DNA from: Sphingomonas piscis
Lineage (GTDB): Bacteria; Pseudomonadota; Alphaproteobacteria; Sphingomonadales; Sphingomonadaceae
Assembly (NCBI RefSeq): GCF_011300455.1
Contig: NZ_CP049869.1
Location: 1,508,501-1,572,500 of the forward strand
Length of the DNA stretch: 64,000 nt
Direction: 5' to 3'
The position numbers were made by a program, and so were the translations under genes. This document shows, one piece after another, positions 12,258 to 21,616 of this stretch. Within the stretch, counting starts at the first letter, position 1, and each line of letters begins with the position of its first letter. The notes under the pieces are model-generated. The model searched no databases. It saw only the letters and a list, made by a program, of their open reading frames with translations, and was not told the origin of the DNA.

Positions 12258-13187
12258 CTACATGAAGATCGGGTCGGCCTGCGTCCGCCGTGCAACCAGC
12301 AAGCAGTCGGCAACCAGGCGCAAGGGAGCGACATCGACGCTACTCCGGCGTTCGTCGAGAAGGTCGGCGAACTCGCGGTAGATTCCGGGATATTCGCCGG
12401 GGCTGTCGATGTCCTGCCGTTCGCCATTCAGGAACAGGTCGCTGCCGCCCCGTTCCAGCCGCACGTTCAGGCCGTCCGTTGTGGTGATCTCGATCGTCCA
12501 GTCCTCACCTTCCTTGCGCAGGAAGTCGAGATGGCAGGTCATCGGGCCATCGGCAGCGGGGCTGGTAAAGGCGATCTCACCCGCGACCGGCGTATGGGCA
12601 TTGCTTGGAAATGCGAGGTCCGCCGACTTTACGAAGATGCCGTCGGGGATGATGCGGGTCAGGATTGAAAAGGCGTTGATCGCGGGATCGAAGACGCCAA
12701 AGCCGCCTGGTTCCCAGATCCACTGTTGGCCGGGGTGCCACTTGTGCACATCCTCCTGCCAGCGAACCTCCATCTTCGCGACGCGCTTGCCCGCGAGCGC
12801 GCGGCCCGCCGCCTCGGCGCCGGCGCTGTGCTGGCTGTGCCAGGTGGTGTAAAGCGTCAGCCCCTTGGCCTCCGCAAGGCAGGCGAGGTCGTGGATATCG
12901 GCCAGGCCGACGCTCGGCGGCTTTTCCAGCAAGCAGTGAAGCCCGGCTTCGAGGCACTCACGGGCAATGTCGTAGCGGACCGACGGCGGCGTGGTGATCG
13001 CCACCGCATCAAGGCCGTCCACACTCCGGATCAGTTCGCGCCAATCGGTGAAGTTGGGCTGCGGGCCCTTGCCCTCACGGCTGGAGGTGCCGGCAAGCTG
13101 GAACCGCGGATTGCTCTCGATCGACGGCACATGCTGGTCGGCGGCGATCTTGCCGAACCCGATGATTGCAACGCGAAGTGGCTTCAT
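12258..13187 (-). CDS. gal: D-galactose 1-dehydrogenase (Gfo/Idh/MocA family)
   Basis: The 309-residue protein begins with a Rossmann motif (VAIIGFGKIAADQHVPSI) and has the EKPP segment of Gfo/Idh/MocA oxidoreductases, whose Lys is catalytic. The close match of the start and of the TWHSQHSAGAEAA segment to galactose dehydrogenases, together with the dgoA and dgoK neighbours, supports NAD(P)-dependent oxidation of D-galactose to galactonolactone. This is the first step of the De Ley-Doudoroff pathway. Its start overlaps the dgoA stop (ATGA), so it is the last gene of the operon. Confidence 0.85.
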   Translation of the reverse strand: MKPLRVAIIGFGKIAADQHVPSIESNPRFQLAGTSSREGKGPQPNFTDWRELIRSVDGLDAVAITTPPSVRYDIARECLEAGLHCLLEKPPSVGLADIHDLACLAEAKGLTLYTTWHSQHSAGAEAAGRALAGKRVAKMEVRWQEDVHKWHPGQQWIWEPGGFGVFDPAINAFSILTRIIPDGIFVKSADLAFPSNAHTPVAGEIAFTSPAADGPMTCHLDFLRKEGEDWTIEITTTDGLNVRLERGGSDLFLNGERQDIDSPGEYPGIYREFADLLDERRSSVDVAPLRLVADCLLVARRTQADPIFM

Positions 13188-13816
13188 TGACGCTTTACCC
13201 CATGGACGTAGGCGGCCGCCTTAGCGGCAGTTTCCGCCGCTGTCTGTCCCGGTTTGTAGAGGCCTGAGCCAAGGCCGAAACCGTTGGCCCCTACCTCAAG
13301 CCACGGTTGCATATTGTCCGGCGAGACGCCTCCGACGACGAGGAGTGGGACCTGCTTGGGCAGAACCGCGCGCTGCGCCTTCACCACCTGCGGCGTGGCT
13401 CCCTCGGCAGGGAACAGCTTCAGCGCGTCCGCCCCAGCTTCGAGCGCTGCAAAGGCTTCGGAGGGCGTGAAGTAACCTGGCGCAGAGGCCATTCCGGCTG
13501 CGGCCGTTGCGGCGATCACTTGCGTGTTGGTGTTTGGGGACACGATCAGCTCGCCGCCGGCGGCTTGCACCTTTGTGACGTCTTCAGTCGTCAGCACCGT
13601 ACCGGCGCCGATCAGGGCGTCATTGCCGAGCGCCGACGACAAGATGCGGATGCTTTCGAGCGGCTCGGGCGAGTTGAGCGGAACTTCGATGATCCGGATG
13701 CCCGCATCGAACAAGGCCCGGCCGATCCCATCCGCCTCGCCGGGCGTAACGCCGCGGATGATGGCCACGAGCGGGCATTGCGCGAGATAAAGGTTCAGCC
13801 TTTCCTTGGGGATCAT
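13184..13816 (-). CDS. dgoA: 2-dehydro-3-deoxy-6-phosphogalactonate aldolase
   Basis: The 210-residue class I aldolase of the KDPG/KHG fold has the Schiff-base lysine K133 in DALKLFPAEG and the catalytic E44 in RIIEVPLNSP. The SPNTNTQV segment is the one that separates the DgoA branch from KDPG aldolase (Eda). It splits 2-keto-3-deoxy-6-phosphogalactonate into pyruvate and glyceraldehyde 3-phosphate. It overlaps both neighbours (dgoK and galactose dehydrogenase) by a few bases, so translation of the three is probably coupled. Confidence 0.93.
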   Translation of the reverse strand: MIPKERLNLYLAQCPLVAIIRGVTPGEADGIGRALFDAGIRIIEVPLNSPEPLESIRILSSALGNDALIGAGTVLTTEDVTKVQAAGGELIVSPNTNTQVIAATAAAGMASAPGYFTPSEAFAALEAGADALKLFPAEGATPQVVKAQRAVLPKQVPLLVVGGVSPDNMQPWLEVGANGFGLGSGLYKPGQTAAETAAKAAAYVHGVKRQ

Positions 13817-14697
13817 CAGACCAGCTCCTTGATGCGTGCCATTCCCGCGAGGAAAACACGTTCACCGTCCAGTTCGGTGGCCCCACGGCCGGCGGCGCGG
13901 ATCGCCGCCGCATAGAGACGGGTAAGTTCCGGGCGGGCCATCACGATTACCGGTCCTTCCCCGGCTTCCTTGAGGCCGATTCGGACGTCGCTGCCGATCA
14001 GCAGGCCGCTCGTGTAGGAGGCGGCGTCCGCGCGCTGCGCTTCGCCGAGAAGGACGCGGGCGCGGACCGCGAACAGTTCGGACTGCAGATCATCGCTGGT
14101 GAGGCCCGTGCGCACGCCCGCGTCGAACGCCTCGCCTTCGAGGGCGTCCTGCGACAGCAGATCTGACAGGATGCTGTGCTGCTTCAGGAGGTTGAACAGC
14201 TCCCCCGTCATCACGCTTCGGAAGTGCTGAATGCCGCCGTCGCGCAGGCTGACCCATTTGTTGTGAGTGCCGGGATGGCAAACGGTGCAGTCGGGCGGGA
14301 TCAAGCCGGCGGCAACGGCGCCGAGCACCTGAACCTCCTCGCCGCGCATCACGTCGGCGCGGCCGTTGCCCACATAAGACATGCCCGGGACGATGCCGGC
14401 ACCTTCCTCGACCCAGACGATCCCGTCGGCGAGTTCGCGAAGACCACCGGGGCAGGGCACGTAGGGCGCCTCCGCCCAGCCGCGGTTAGATCCGACCATT
14501 CCTGCCAACAGCAGCGGACGGTCGCCAAGGTGCGCCTTGATCTCGCCCACTGCGGAGTGGAAGCCGTCCTTCGGAACGGAGAGGACGCCCTTGCCATCCT
14601 CAAACTCACGGACACACTCGCCACCGGCATCGATCAGATAAGCGCGACGGTTGGTGGTGCCCCAATCGACCGCGATATAGCCGTCGTCCCAGGCCAT
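13816..14697 (-). CDS. dgoK: 2-dehydro-3-deoxygalactonokinase
   Basis: The 293-residue kinase matches DgoK throughout: the N-terminal phosphate-binding loop IAVDWGTTNRRAYL, LLAGMVGSNRGW, the CHPGTHNKWV substrate-binding stretch, and FRSVMTGELF. It phosphorylates 2-keto-3-deoxygalactonate at C6 to give the substrate of DgoA. It starts 3 bases after the glycosidase stop and its stop overlaps dgoA's ATG, which places it firmly inside the operon. Confidence 0.94.
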   Translation of the reverse strand: MAWDDGYIAVDWGTTNRRAYLIDAGGECVREFEDGKGVLSVPKDGFHSAVGEIKAHLGDRPLLLAGMVGSNRGWAEAPYVPCPGGLRELADGIVWVEEGAGIVPGMSYVGNGRADVMRGEEVQVLGAVAAGLIPPDCTVCHPGTHNKWVSLRDGGIQHFRSVMTGELFNLLKQHSILSDLLSQDALEGEAFDAGVRTGLTSDDLQSELFAVRARVLLGEAQRADAASYTSGLLIGSDVRIGLKEAGEGPVIVMARPELTRLYAAAIRAAGRGATELDGERVFLAGMARIKELV

Positions 14698-14700
14698 CCT

Positions 14701-15972
14701 CTATTCGGCGGCCATCGTCTGATTTGCTGCCGATCGCCCGGCAGCATCGTCGTCGTCATATTCGCCCTGCTCGCCGAGCTTCTTGATCGGCACCACCAGG
14801 CAGACGCTCTGGGCCGGCAACACGTCCCGCCAGTCGGCGATCAGCTGCTTGTAGGCGCGGCCAACGTTGCGGATGTTGCGGTCGAGATCGAAGAGGCCGA
14901 GCGGATTGACGTTGCCGTTCTTCTCGCGAAGCGCAGTGTCCCAGTCGATCTGGTCGATCAGCGAGTACCAGGTGAAGCCGACGGTCGGGATGCCGACGTT
15001 GCGAAGGCGGAGCACATTGGCCCATTCCTTCCACAGCCACTTCACCGCTTCGTCGCCGTGCGGGCCTTCCCACAGGTTGGTCTCGGTGTGCATCACCGGC
15101 AGGCGGTAGCGGTTGTAGTACTGCCGCGTGATCTCGCAGTAGCCGAACGTCTCGCCCGCCGCGACGGTGTGCCCGTCGGCAAACACGCGATGCTCGTTGA
15201 GCATGTAATAATCGTTGCCGAAGATGCAGTTCTGCTTCAGCCGGTGATTGAGGAACCAATCATATTCCTCCTTGGTCATTCCGTTGCCGAGGAGGTATTC
15301 GTACATGTCGCTGTTGACCCGCCGGCCGTAGTTCAGGTCCAGCGACAGGAAGCGCATCTGGTTGAGGATTTCCGCCCGGCCGATCGCCGCGGGTGAGTCC
15401 GCGTGGTAATATTCCGACGATTCCGACTGGATGAAGATGGCGTCGTGCCGGCGCTTGAGGATCTCGATCATCCCCATGACGTTCGCGCGAACGATATGCT
15501 TGAGCGCGGTGACGAACGAGCGGTCGTCCTGCAGCTGCTCATTCCACCAGCCGTACTTGGCCGAGAAGACCGCGCAGATGAACATCTCGTTGATCGGCGT
15601 GTAGAGTTGGACCCACGGGTAGCGTTCGGCAAAGGCGCCGGCATATTGCGCGAACAGCTGCGGGAAATCCGGGTTCTGGAAATTGCCGATCCAGTCGGGA
15701 ACGCCGAAGTGGCAAAGGTCGACGATCGGCGTGATGTCGCGGCGCTTCAGCTCGGCGAAGGTTACGTCCGAGAAGCTCCAGTCGTAGCGACCCGGCCCGA
15801 GGTAGGTCTTGTAGATGGGCGGGCCGTAGCGGAGATAGTTGATCCCGATTTCCTGAATGCAATCGAAATCCTCGCGCCAGCGCCGGTAATGGTCGCAGGC
15901 CTCCATCTGGTCGACGCGCGTTTTGCCGTTGTTGATCGTCGGGATGCTGTTTTCGATCCCGGTCGCGAACAT
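14701..15972 (-). CDS. Family 1-type glycoside hydrolase (probable beta-galactosidase/beta-glucosidase)
   Basis: The 423-residue TIM-barrel protein has the two clan GH-A glutamates in GH1-like context: E129 in YTPINEM (acid/base) and E297 in HTETN (nucleophile). No signal peptide is visible, so it should act in the cytoplasm on an imported disaccharide or glycoside. As the first gene of a galactose-oxidation operon it may release galactose, but a glucosidase activity is also possible. The C terminus ends in a low-complexity acidic and Ala-rich tail. The ATG at 15972 is the only clear start; an AGGAG lies about 20 bases upstream, farther than usual. Confidence 0.8.
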   Translation of the reverse strand: MFATGIENSIPTINNGKTRVDQMEACDHYRRWREDFDCIQEIGINYLRYGPPIYKTYLGPGRYDWSFSDVTFAELKRRDITPIVDLCHFGVPDWIGNFQNPDFPQLFAQYAGAFAERYPWVQLYTPINEMFICAVFSAKYGWWNEQLQDDRSFVTALKHIVRANVMGMIEILKRRHDAIFIQSESSEYYHADSPAAIGRAEILNQMRFLSLDLNYGRRVNSDMYEYLLGNGMTKEEYDWFLNHRLKQNCIFGNDYYMLNEHRVFADGHTVAAGETFGYCEITRQYYNRYRLPVMHTETNLWEGPHGDEAVKWLWKEWANVLRLRNVGIPTVGFTWYSLIDQIDWDTALREKNGNVNPLGLFDLDRNIRNVGRAYKQLIADWRDVLPAQSVCLVVPIKKLGEQGEYDDDDAAGRSAANQTMAAE

Positions 15973-16014
15973 GAAGTTGGCGATTGGTCGTCTCCTGGCC
16001 GCGCTTGAATTGAT

Positions 16015-16040
16015 CCCCGCCCGCGTAGGAGCGGACGGGG
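16015..16040 (-). promoter_or_regulatory. Strong GC-rich hairpin between hppD and the glycosidase operon
   Basis: CCCCGCCCGC (16015-16024) pairs with GCGGACGGGG (16031-16040), giving ten base pairs with one G-U on the minus-strand transcript and a six-base loop. No T-run follows on the minus strand, so it could be a 3' end processing or stability hairpin of hppD, or a leader element of the galactose operon, whose start is 43 bases further on. The role is inference. Confidence 0.4.
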
Positions 16041-16093
16041 ACTAAAAGAGGCGGGTCGCATTTGGTTGCAAGTGCGAAACGCTCAAACCGCGA

Positions 16094-17182
16094 TTAAATA
16101 ACTCCGCGGCGCATCTGGTCGAGCTCGATGGACTCGAACAGGGCCCTGAAGTTGCCTTCGCCGAAACCCTCGTTGCCCTTTCGCTGAATGAGCTCGAAGA
16201 AGATCGGGCCGATGACATTCTGAGTGAAGATCTGGAGTAGCAGGCCCTGACCTTCGGTTGGCGCACCGTCCACCAGGATGCGGCGCTTCTTCAACTCGTC
16301 GTTCGGTTCGCCATGACCCTGCACGCGCTCGTCGAGCAGGTCGTAATAGGTCTCAGGCGTGTCCTGGAAGGGAATGCCGCGGCCGGAGAGCACGTCGACC
16401 GAGGAGTAGATGTCGCTCGATCCGAGCGCGATGTGCTGGATTCCCTCGCCCTTATATTCGCGCAGGAATTCCTCGATCTGGCTCTTGTCGTCCTGGCTTT
16501 CGTTCAGGGGAATGCGGATCTGGCCGCAGGGCGAGGTCATCGCCTTCGAAAAGAGGCCGGTCTGCTTGCCCTCGATGTCGAAATAGCGGATCTCGCGGAA
16601 GTTGAAGAGCCGCTCGTAAAACTCCGCCCAGTGGCTCATGCGGCCGCGGTTCACATTGTGGGTCAAGTGGTCGATGTAGGTCAGGCGGCTGTCCAGCTTC
16701 GCCATTTCCTCCTGCCAACCATCCTCGAAACGGAAGTCGACGTCGTAGATTGAGCCTTCGGCCCCATAGCGGTCGACCAGGTAGAGGCGCGATCCGCCAA
16801 TGCCCTCGATGACCGGAATGTTGAGCTCCATAGGCCCGACATCGTTGTCCAGCCCCTTGGCGCCGAGCTCGATCGCGCGTTTGTAGGCGGCGGCGGCATC
16901 CTTGACCCGGAACGCCATGGCGCAGGCTGATGGGCCGTGGTCGCGGGCGAACTGCTGGGCGAAGCTGTCTGCTTCAGCATTGATAATGAAGTTGATCTCA
17001 CCCTGCCGGTGCAGCGTCACGTCCTTGCGGCGGTGGCGGGCGATCGCGGGAAAGCCCATTTTGGTGAAGAGAGAGCGAAGCAGTTCGGGATCGGGTGCGG
17101 CATATTCGACGAATTCGAAACCGTCGGTGCCCATCGGGTTTTCGAGGCCGAGCGGACCCACGTCCAAGGTGGCCGTAGCCAT
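16094..17182 (-). CDS. hppD: 4-hydroxyphenylpyruvate dioxygenase
   Basis: The 362-residue enzyme converts 4-hydroxyphenylpyruvate to homogentisate in tyrosine breakdown, using non-haem Fe(II) and O2. The facial triad is visible: H172 (YIDHLTHNV), H250 (GIQHIALGS) and E330 (IGPIFFEL). The C-terminal segment GEGNFRALFESIE is also typical. The ATG at 17182 is chosen because AAAGGAG precedes it at good spacing; 11 further in-frame residues upstream are not conserved. No other homogentisate-pathway gene is adjacent. Confidence 0.95.
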   Translation of the reverse strand: MATATLDVGPLGLENPMGTDGFEFVEYAAPDPELLRSLFTKMGFPAIARHRRKDVTLHRQGEINFIINAEADSFAQQFARDHGPSACAMAFRVKDAAAAYKRAIELGAKGLDNDVGPMELNIPVIEGIGGSRLYLVDRYGAEGSIYDVDFRFEDGWQEEMAKLDSRLTYIDHLTHNVNRGRMSHWAEFYERLFNFREIRYFDIEGKQTGLFSKAMTSPCGQIRIPLNESQDDKSQIEEFLREYKGEGIQHIALGSSDIYSSVDVLSGRGIPFQDTPETYYDLLDERVQGHGEPNDELKKRRILVDGAPTEGQGLLLQIFTQNVIGPIFFELIQRKGNEGFGEGNFRALFESIELDQMRRGVI

Positions 17183-17345
17183 AATAGTCTCCTTTCGGCT
17201 GCCCTTAGTTCGCAATAGTCACGGGCTTTGCACATGAAGTGCGAACTTAAGCCTGGTATTGCAGCCTTGTTCCAGTTGTCGGCGGCAGAGTCGCCACTCA
17301 TGCCCAAGGTCTAGCCCGAAACGGCCTACCTAGGACAGGGGGGCC

Positions 17346-18809
17346 TCAGCCGCCCGCGATCTTGCGCTGGCGGCGGCGCTGGATGGAGGAGCCGATCCCC
17401 ATCGCCTCACGATATTTCACGACGGTTCGGCGCGCGACGTCGTAGCCGCGGTCCTTGAGCATTGCAGCGATGGCATCGTCGCTGAGTATGTCGTCTTCCT
17501 TGGCGATGACGTCGGCGATGGCAGCCTTAACGGCGCTTGCCGACGCCGCGTCGCCGCCATCCTCGCCGCCCCCGACGCCCGACATGAAGAAATATTTCAG
17601 TTCGAACAGGCCACGGTCGCACATCAGATACTTATTGGATGTTACCCGGCTGACGGTGGATTCGTGCATTTCGATCGCTTCGGCGACCTCGCGGAGGGTG
17701 AGCGGCTTGAGGCCGGAAACGCCACGCTCGAAGAAACCCTGCTGCCGCTTCACGATCTCACCGACGACCTTGACGATGGTGCGGGCGCGCTGGTCGAGTG
17801 CCTTCACCAGCCAGCCGGCGCTGGCGAGGCAGTCGCTCAGCCAGGCGCGCGACGCCTTATCTTGCGGGCCGGTCTTGAGCTCCTGATAATAGCGCCGGTT
17901 GACCAGCAGGCGCGGTAAGGTGGCGCCGTTTAGTTCGACCGCATAGCCACCGCCGGTGCGCCGAACGAACACATCGGGCGTGACCCCCTCGGCTGCAGCT
18001 TGCGAGAATTGGCAGCCGGGCTTCGGATCGTACGCTCGAAGCTCGCGGATCATGTCGGCAAGATCCTCGTCATCGACCCCGCAGATGCGCTTGAGGTCGT
18101 TCAGGCGGCCCTTGGACAGGAGTTCGAGATTGTCGATCAGCCGCGCCATAGCCGGATCGTAGCGGTCGGCCGCCTTCGCCTGCAGCGCCAGGCATTCGGC
18201 GAGGCTGCGGGCGCCGACGCCTGCGGGCTCAAGCCCCTGCACCAAAGCGAGCGCCGCCTCGACGGTGGCGAGCGGGGCACCGGTGCGTTCGGCGACGTCG
18301 GCCAGCGGAATGTCGAGATAGCCGGTGTCTTCCAGCGCTTCGCAGATCAGGCGCGCTAGGTCTCCGACCGGGCCGGAGGCGCCGTGAAGCTGGTCCTGGA
18401 GATGTTCGGCGAGCGAACCGGCAGCATATTCGAGCCGGTCGAAGTCGAACGCCTCCTCGCCGCCGCCCGAGGTTGCGACATCGGAGAAGCTGTCGGTTTC
18501 CAGCGCTTCCCGCTCCCAGTCCATGTCGAGCGGCTGGTCGCCTTGAGCGGCACCGGAAATGAGGTCGTCGGCGCCGGGATCGTCGGGCGCGTCGAAGTCG
18601 TCTCCTTCGATTTCGGGCGCGGGCGCTTCGCCACCTGGCTCGTCGTCGTCGGAGCGGCTTTCCAACAGTGGGTTCTTCGACAACTCCTCGGCGATGAAGG
18701 CTTCAAGCTCCAGATTGCTGAGCTGGAGCAGCTTGATCGCTTGGGTCAGCTGCGGAGTGAGGACCAGCGACTGGGAGACGCGGATGTCGAGGCGCGGGCC
18801 GAGCCCCAT
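17346..18809 (-). CDS. rpoN: RNA polymerase sigma-54 factor
   Basis: The 487-residue protein has all three sigma-54 regions. They are the Gln/Leu-rich activator-interacting N terminus (SQSLVLTPQLTQAIKLLQ), an acidic linker (about residues 50-135), the core-binding region, and the C-terminal RpoN box ARRTVVKYRE at about 459-468, which reads the -24 element. It directs core RNA polymerase to -24/-12 promoters that need an AAA+ activator. It follows lptB by 9 bases and is the last gene of the rnd-lptC-lptA-lptB-rpoN operon. The usual downstream hpf and ptsN genes are not present here. Confidence 0.96.
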   Translation of the reverse strand: MGLGPRLDIRVSQSLVLTPQLTQAIKLLQLSNLELEAFIAEELSKNPLLESRSDDDEPGGEAPAPEIEGDDFDAPDDPGADDLISGAAQGDQPLDMDWEREALETDSFSDVATSGGGEEAFDFDRLEYAAGSLAEHLQDQLHGASGPVGDLARLICEALEDTGYLDIPLADVAERTGAPLATVEAALALVQGLEPAGVGARSLAECLALQAKAADRYDPAMARLIDNLELLSKGRLNDLKRICGVDDEDLADMIRELRAYDPKPGCQFSQAAAEGVTPDVFVRRTGGGYAVELNGATLPRLLVNRRYYQELKTGPQDKASRAWLSDCLASAGWLVKALDQRARTIVKVVGEIVKRQQGFFERGVSGLKPLTLREVAEAIEMHESTVSRVTSNKYLMCDRGLFELKYFFMSGVGGGEDGGDAASASAVKAAIADVIAKEDDILSDDAIAAMLKDRGYDVARRTVVKYREAMGIGSSIQRRRQRKIAGG

Positions 18810-18818
18810 GGCAAACCC

Positions 18819-19589
<771 letters not shown>

Positions 19590-19602
19590 CGGGCTTCGTT
19601 CG

Positions 19603-20136
19603 CTAGCTGCGTTTCGGAACGGTGAAGTGACCGGTCACCCGGCCGCCGCTCTGGCCGATCCCGGGACCGCCGCCGTCAATCACCGCGCGGCCCGTGTTGA
19701 GGTCGATCACCAATCGGGAACCGTTCACCTGGCTGCCCTGACGGTTCAGCTGGACGCCGCCGACCAGGGTGATCAGTTTGCGCTGCAGATCGTAGATACC
19801 GAAATCGCCCCGTGCCGTTTCGGACGGGCTGGTGACGACCACGCCGCCGGCTGCATCGAGCCGCTGAATCTGGACTCCGCCCTGGCTGGAATAAGCGACG
19901 GTCAGCCTTTCCGTATCCATGGTGAGGTCAGCCTGCTTCACATGGACGTTGCCCACGAACAGCGCGCGGTCCGCCCGTTCCTGAACCTCGATCCGGTCCG
20001 CGGCGACATCAACCGGGGCGTCGCTGTCGTGCCCTTTGAGCGCGGACACAGGGCCACCGTTCTGGGCTAACGCGGCCGCGCCGACGCCCAGCAGGAGCGA
20101 TGCAAGGATGGTGCCGGTCCGCCGCATAACCCTCAT
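19603..20136 (-). CDS. lptA: LPS transport periplasmic protein LptA (OstA-like)
   Basis: The 177-residue protein has a signal peptide (hydrophobic core TILASLLLGVGAAALAQ). An OstA-like beta-jellyroll follows: VDVAADRIEVQERADRALF, then GNVHVKQADLTM, the pattern of LptA/OstA repeats. It forms the periplasmic bridge that carries lipopolysaccharide to the outer membrane. Its start codon overlaps the lptC stop (ATGA), so the two are translationally coupled. Confidence 0.92.
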   Translation of the reverse strand: MRVMRRTGTILASLLLGVGAAALAQNGGPVSALKGHDSDAPVDVAADRIEVQERADRALFVGNVHVKQADLTMDTERLTVAYSSQGGVQIQRLDAAGGVVVTSPSETARGDFGIYDLQRKLITLVGGVQLNRQGSQVNGSRLVIDLNTGRAVIDGGGPGIGQSGGRVTGHFTVPKRS

Positions 20137-20771
20137 CTGACCGCCCCTTGCACGATTTTCAAGCGAGCGCGGCCATCAAGCACAACCTTGCGCTCCCCAA
20201 GGTCAGCGCGAAGCCGGTCGGCGCGGAACTGCCCGAGAGTCATGCTGCCTTCGACCGGACCGTCGCTGACCGCCGTCCGTTCCTTCATGCTGACATGGAG
20301 ATCGCGGGTCTGGATCCGGTAATCGTCCGGCCCGATCACGCGGACGGGACCGTCGACTGCAACCGTCTGCTGCTCGATATTGTAGCGGCCCTTGTTGGCG
20401 CCGATCAGCACCGGGCCTTGGGTCAGGCCCAGCCGCGCAAGCATCCCCGTGATGTCGACGATGGGCACGTTGGAACTGGGCTGAACCGCGCGATTGGCGC
20501 TGATCAGGAATTTCTGTCCCCTATTGTCCTCACCGACGTAGCGCGCCGATTCCACGCGCATCCGCTCCGGCGCATTCTCGACCTTTTTCTTGTCGAGGAT
20601 GAAGCTGACGTCTCCGCTCCGGTCGAGCGGTGCAAGCGCCAGGAAAGCGACCAGTACGCCCACCGCACTCGGCAAGCCGATCTTGGCAAAGCGGACCAGC
20701 TTGTCGTGCCGGCTGCCCGGCACCGCCCAATCCTGCCGCTGCCGCCGTTCGCGGGTCGCAGCCTCAGACAT
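20133..20771 (-). CDS. lptC: LPS export protein LptC
   Basis: The 212-residue protein has a basic cytoplasmic N terminus, one transmembrane helix (about residues 32-50) and a periplasmic LptC-like beta domain (RMRVESARYVGEDNRGQKF, then YRIQTRDLHVSMKER). It links the LptB2FG transporter in the inner membrane to LptA. It starts 5 bases after the rnd stop and overlaps lptA, within the conserved alphaproteobacterial operon. Confidence 0.9.
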   Translation of the reverse strand: MSEAATRERRQRQDWAVPGSRHDKLVRFAKIGLPSAVGVLVAFLALAPLDRSGDVSFILDKKKVENAPERMRVESARYVGEDNRGQKFLISANRAVQPSSNVPIVDITGMLARLGLTQGPVLIGANKGRYNIEQQTVAVDGPVRVIGPDDYRIQTRDLHVSMKERTAVSDGPVEGSMTLGQFRADRLRADLGERKVVLDGRARLKIVQGAVR

Positions 20772-20776
20772 AAGGG

Positions 20777-21400
20777 TCAGCCATCATGAGCAAAAATGTC
20801 CTGCTCGGGCCAGCCGGCAAGGTCGAGCATTGCCCGCGCCGGCAGGAAGTCGAAACAGGCCTGGGCAAGCTCCGTCCGCTCTTCGCGCTGCAGGCGCTCA
20901 TCGAGCCGTTCCTTCAGCGCATGGAGGAATCGGACGTCGCTTGCCGCATATTCCTTTTGCGCGTCGCTGAGCTCGGGCGCGCCCCAGTCGCTGGTCTGCT
21001 GCTGCTTGGAGATTTCGTGGCCGAGCAATTCCTTGACCAGATCCTTGAGGCCGTGGCGGTCCGTGTAGGTGCGAACCAGGCGGCTGGCCGTGCGCGTGCA
21101 GTAAAGAGGCGCTGCCATGAAGCCGAGGTAGGCGCGCATGATCCCGATATCGAAGCGGGCGAAATGGTAGAGCTTGAGCCGGTTGGGATCCTCAAGCAGG
21201 GCGCGCAGCCGCGGCGCCGCATAAGTGCTTCCGCGGGCGAAGCGGACGAGATGCTCGTCGCCGTGGCCGTCGGACAGTTGGACGAGGCACAAGCGGTCGC
21301 GGCCGGGGATCAGGCCCATGGCCTCCGTATCGACCGCAATCGGCCCATCGGCGAACGTCACCTCCGGCCCAAGATCTTCTTCGTGCAAGTAAACTGCCAT
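20777..21400 (-). CDS. rnd: Ribonuclease D-like 3'-5' exonuclease (short form)
   Basis: The 207-residue protein is a DEDDy exonuclease domain with acidic residues in IAVDTEAMG, in HFARFDIGIM and in YAASDVRFL (Tyr three residues before Asp). It lacks the HRDC domains of E. coli RNase D, as is usual in alphaproteobacteria. It should trim the 3' ends of stable RNAs. The ATG at 21400 is chosen; frame continues upstream, but only as the Ala/Thr-rich antisense image of the glycine-rich gene across the gap. It is the first gene of the lpt-rpoN operon. Confidence 0.9.
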   Translation of the reverse strand: MAVYLHEEDLGPEVTFADGPIAVDTEAMGLIPGRDRLCLVQLSDGHGDEHLVRFARGSTYAAPRLRALLEDPNRLKLYHFARFDIGIMRAYLGFMAAPLYCTRTASRLVRTYTDRHGLKDLVKELLGHEISKQQQTSDWGAPELSDAQKEYAASDVRFLHALKERLDERLQREERTELAQACFDFLPARAMLDLAGWPEQDIFAHDG

Positions 21401-21616
21401 TCGCCAATACCAACCTTGTTCGGCCACCTTGATTGCGGCGCTTCTAGCCGCCGGAGCGGCGCTCCTGCCAGCCTTAGACGATGAATCACTAGAGCAGGCC
21501 CACTTTTTGCTGTAAGCGGTGAACAGTGCGTGAGCAGAATCGCGCACGACCGATTGCGCTTTCGGGCCCGGCGCGGTGGTTGTTTCGAATACGGGCACAA
21601 GGAAGTTTATACCGGC

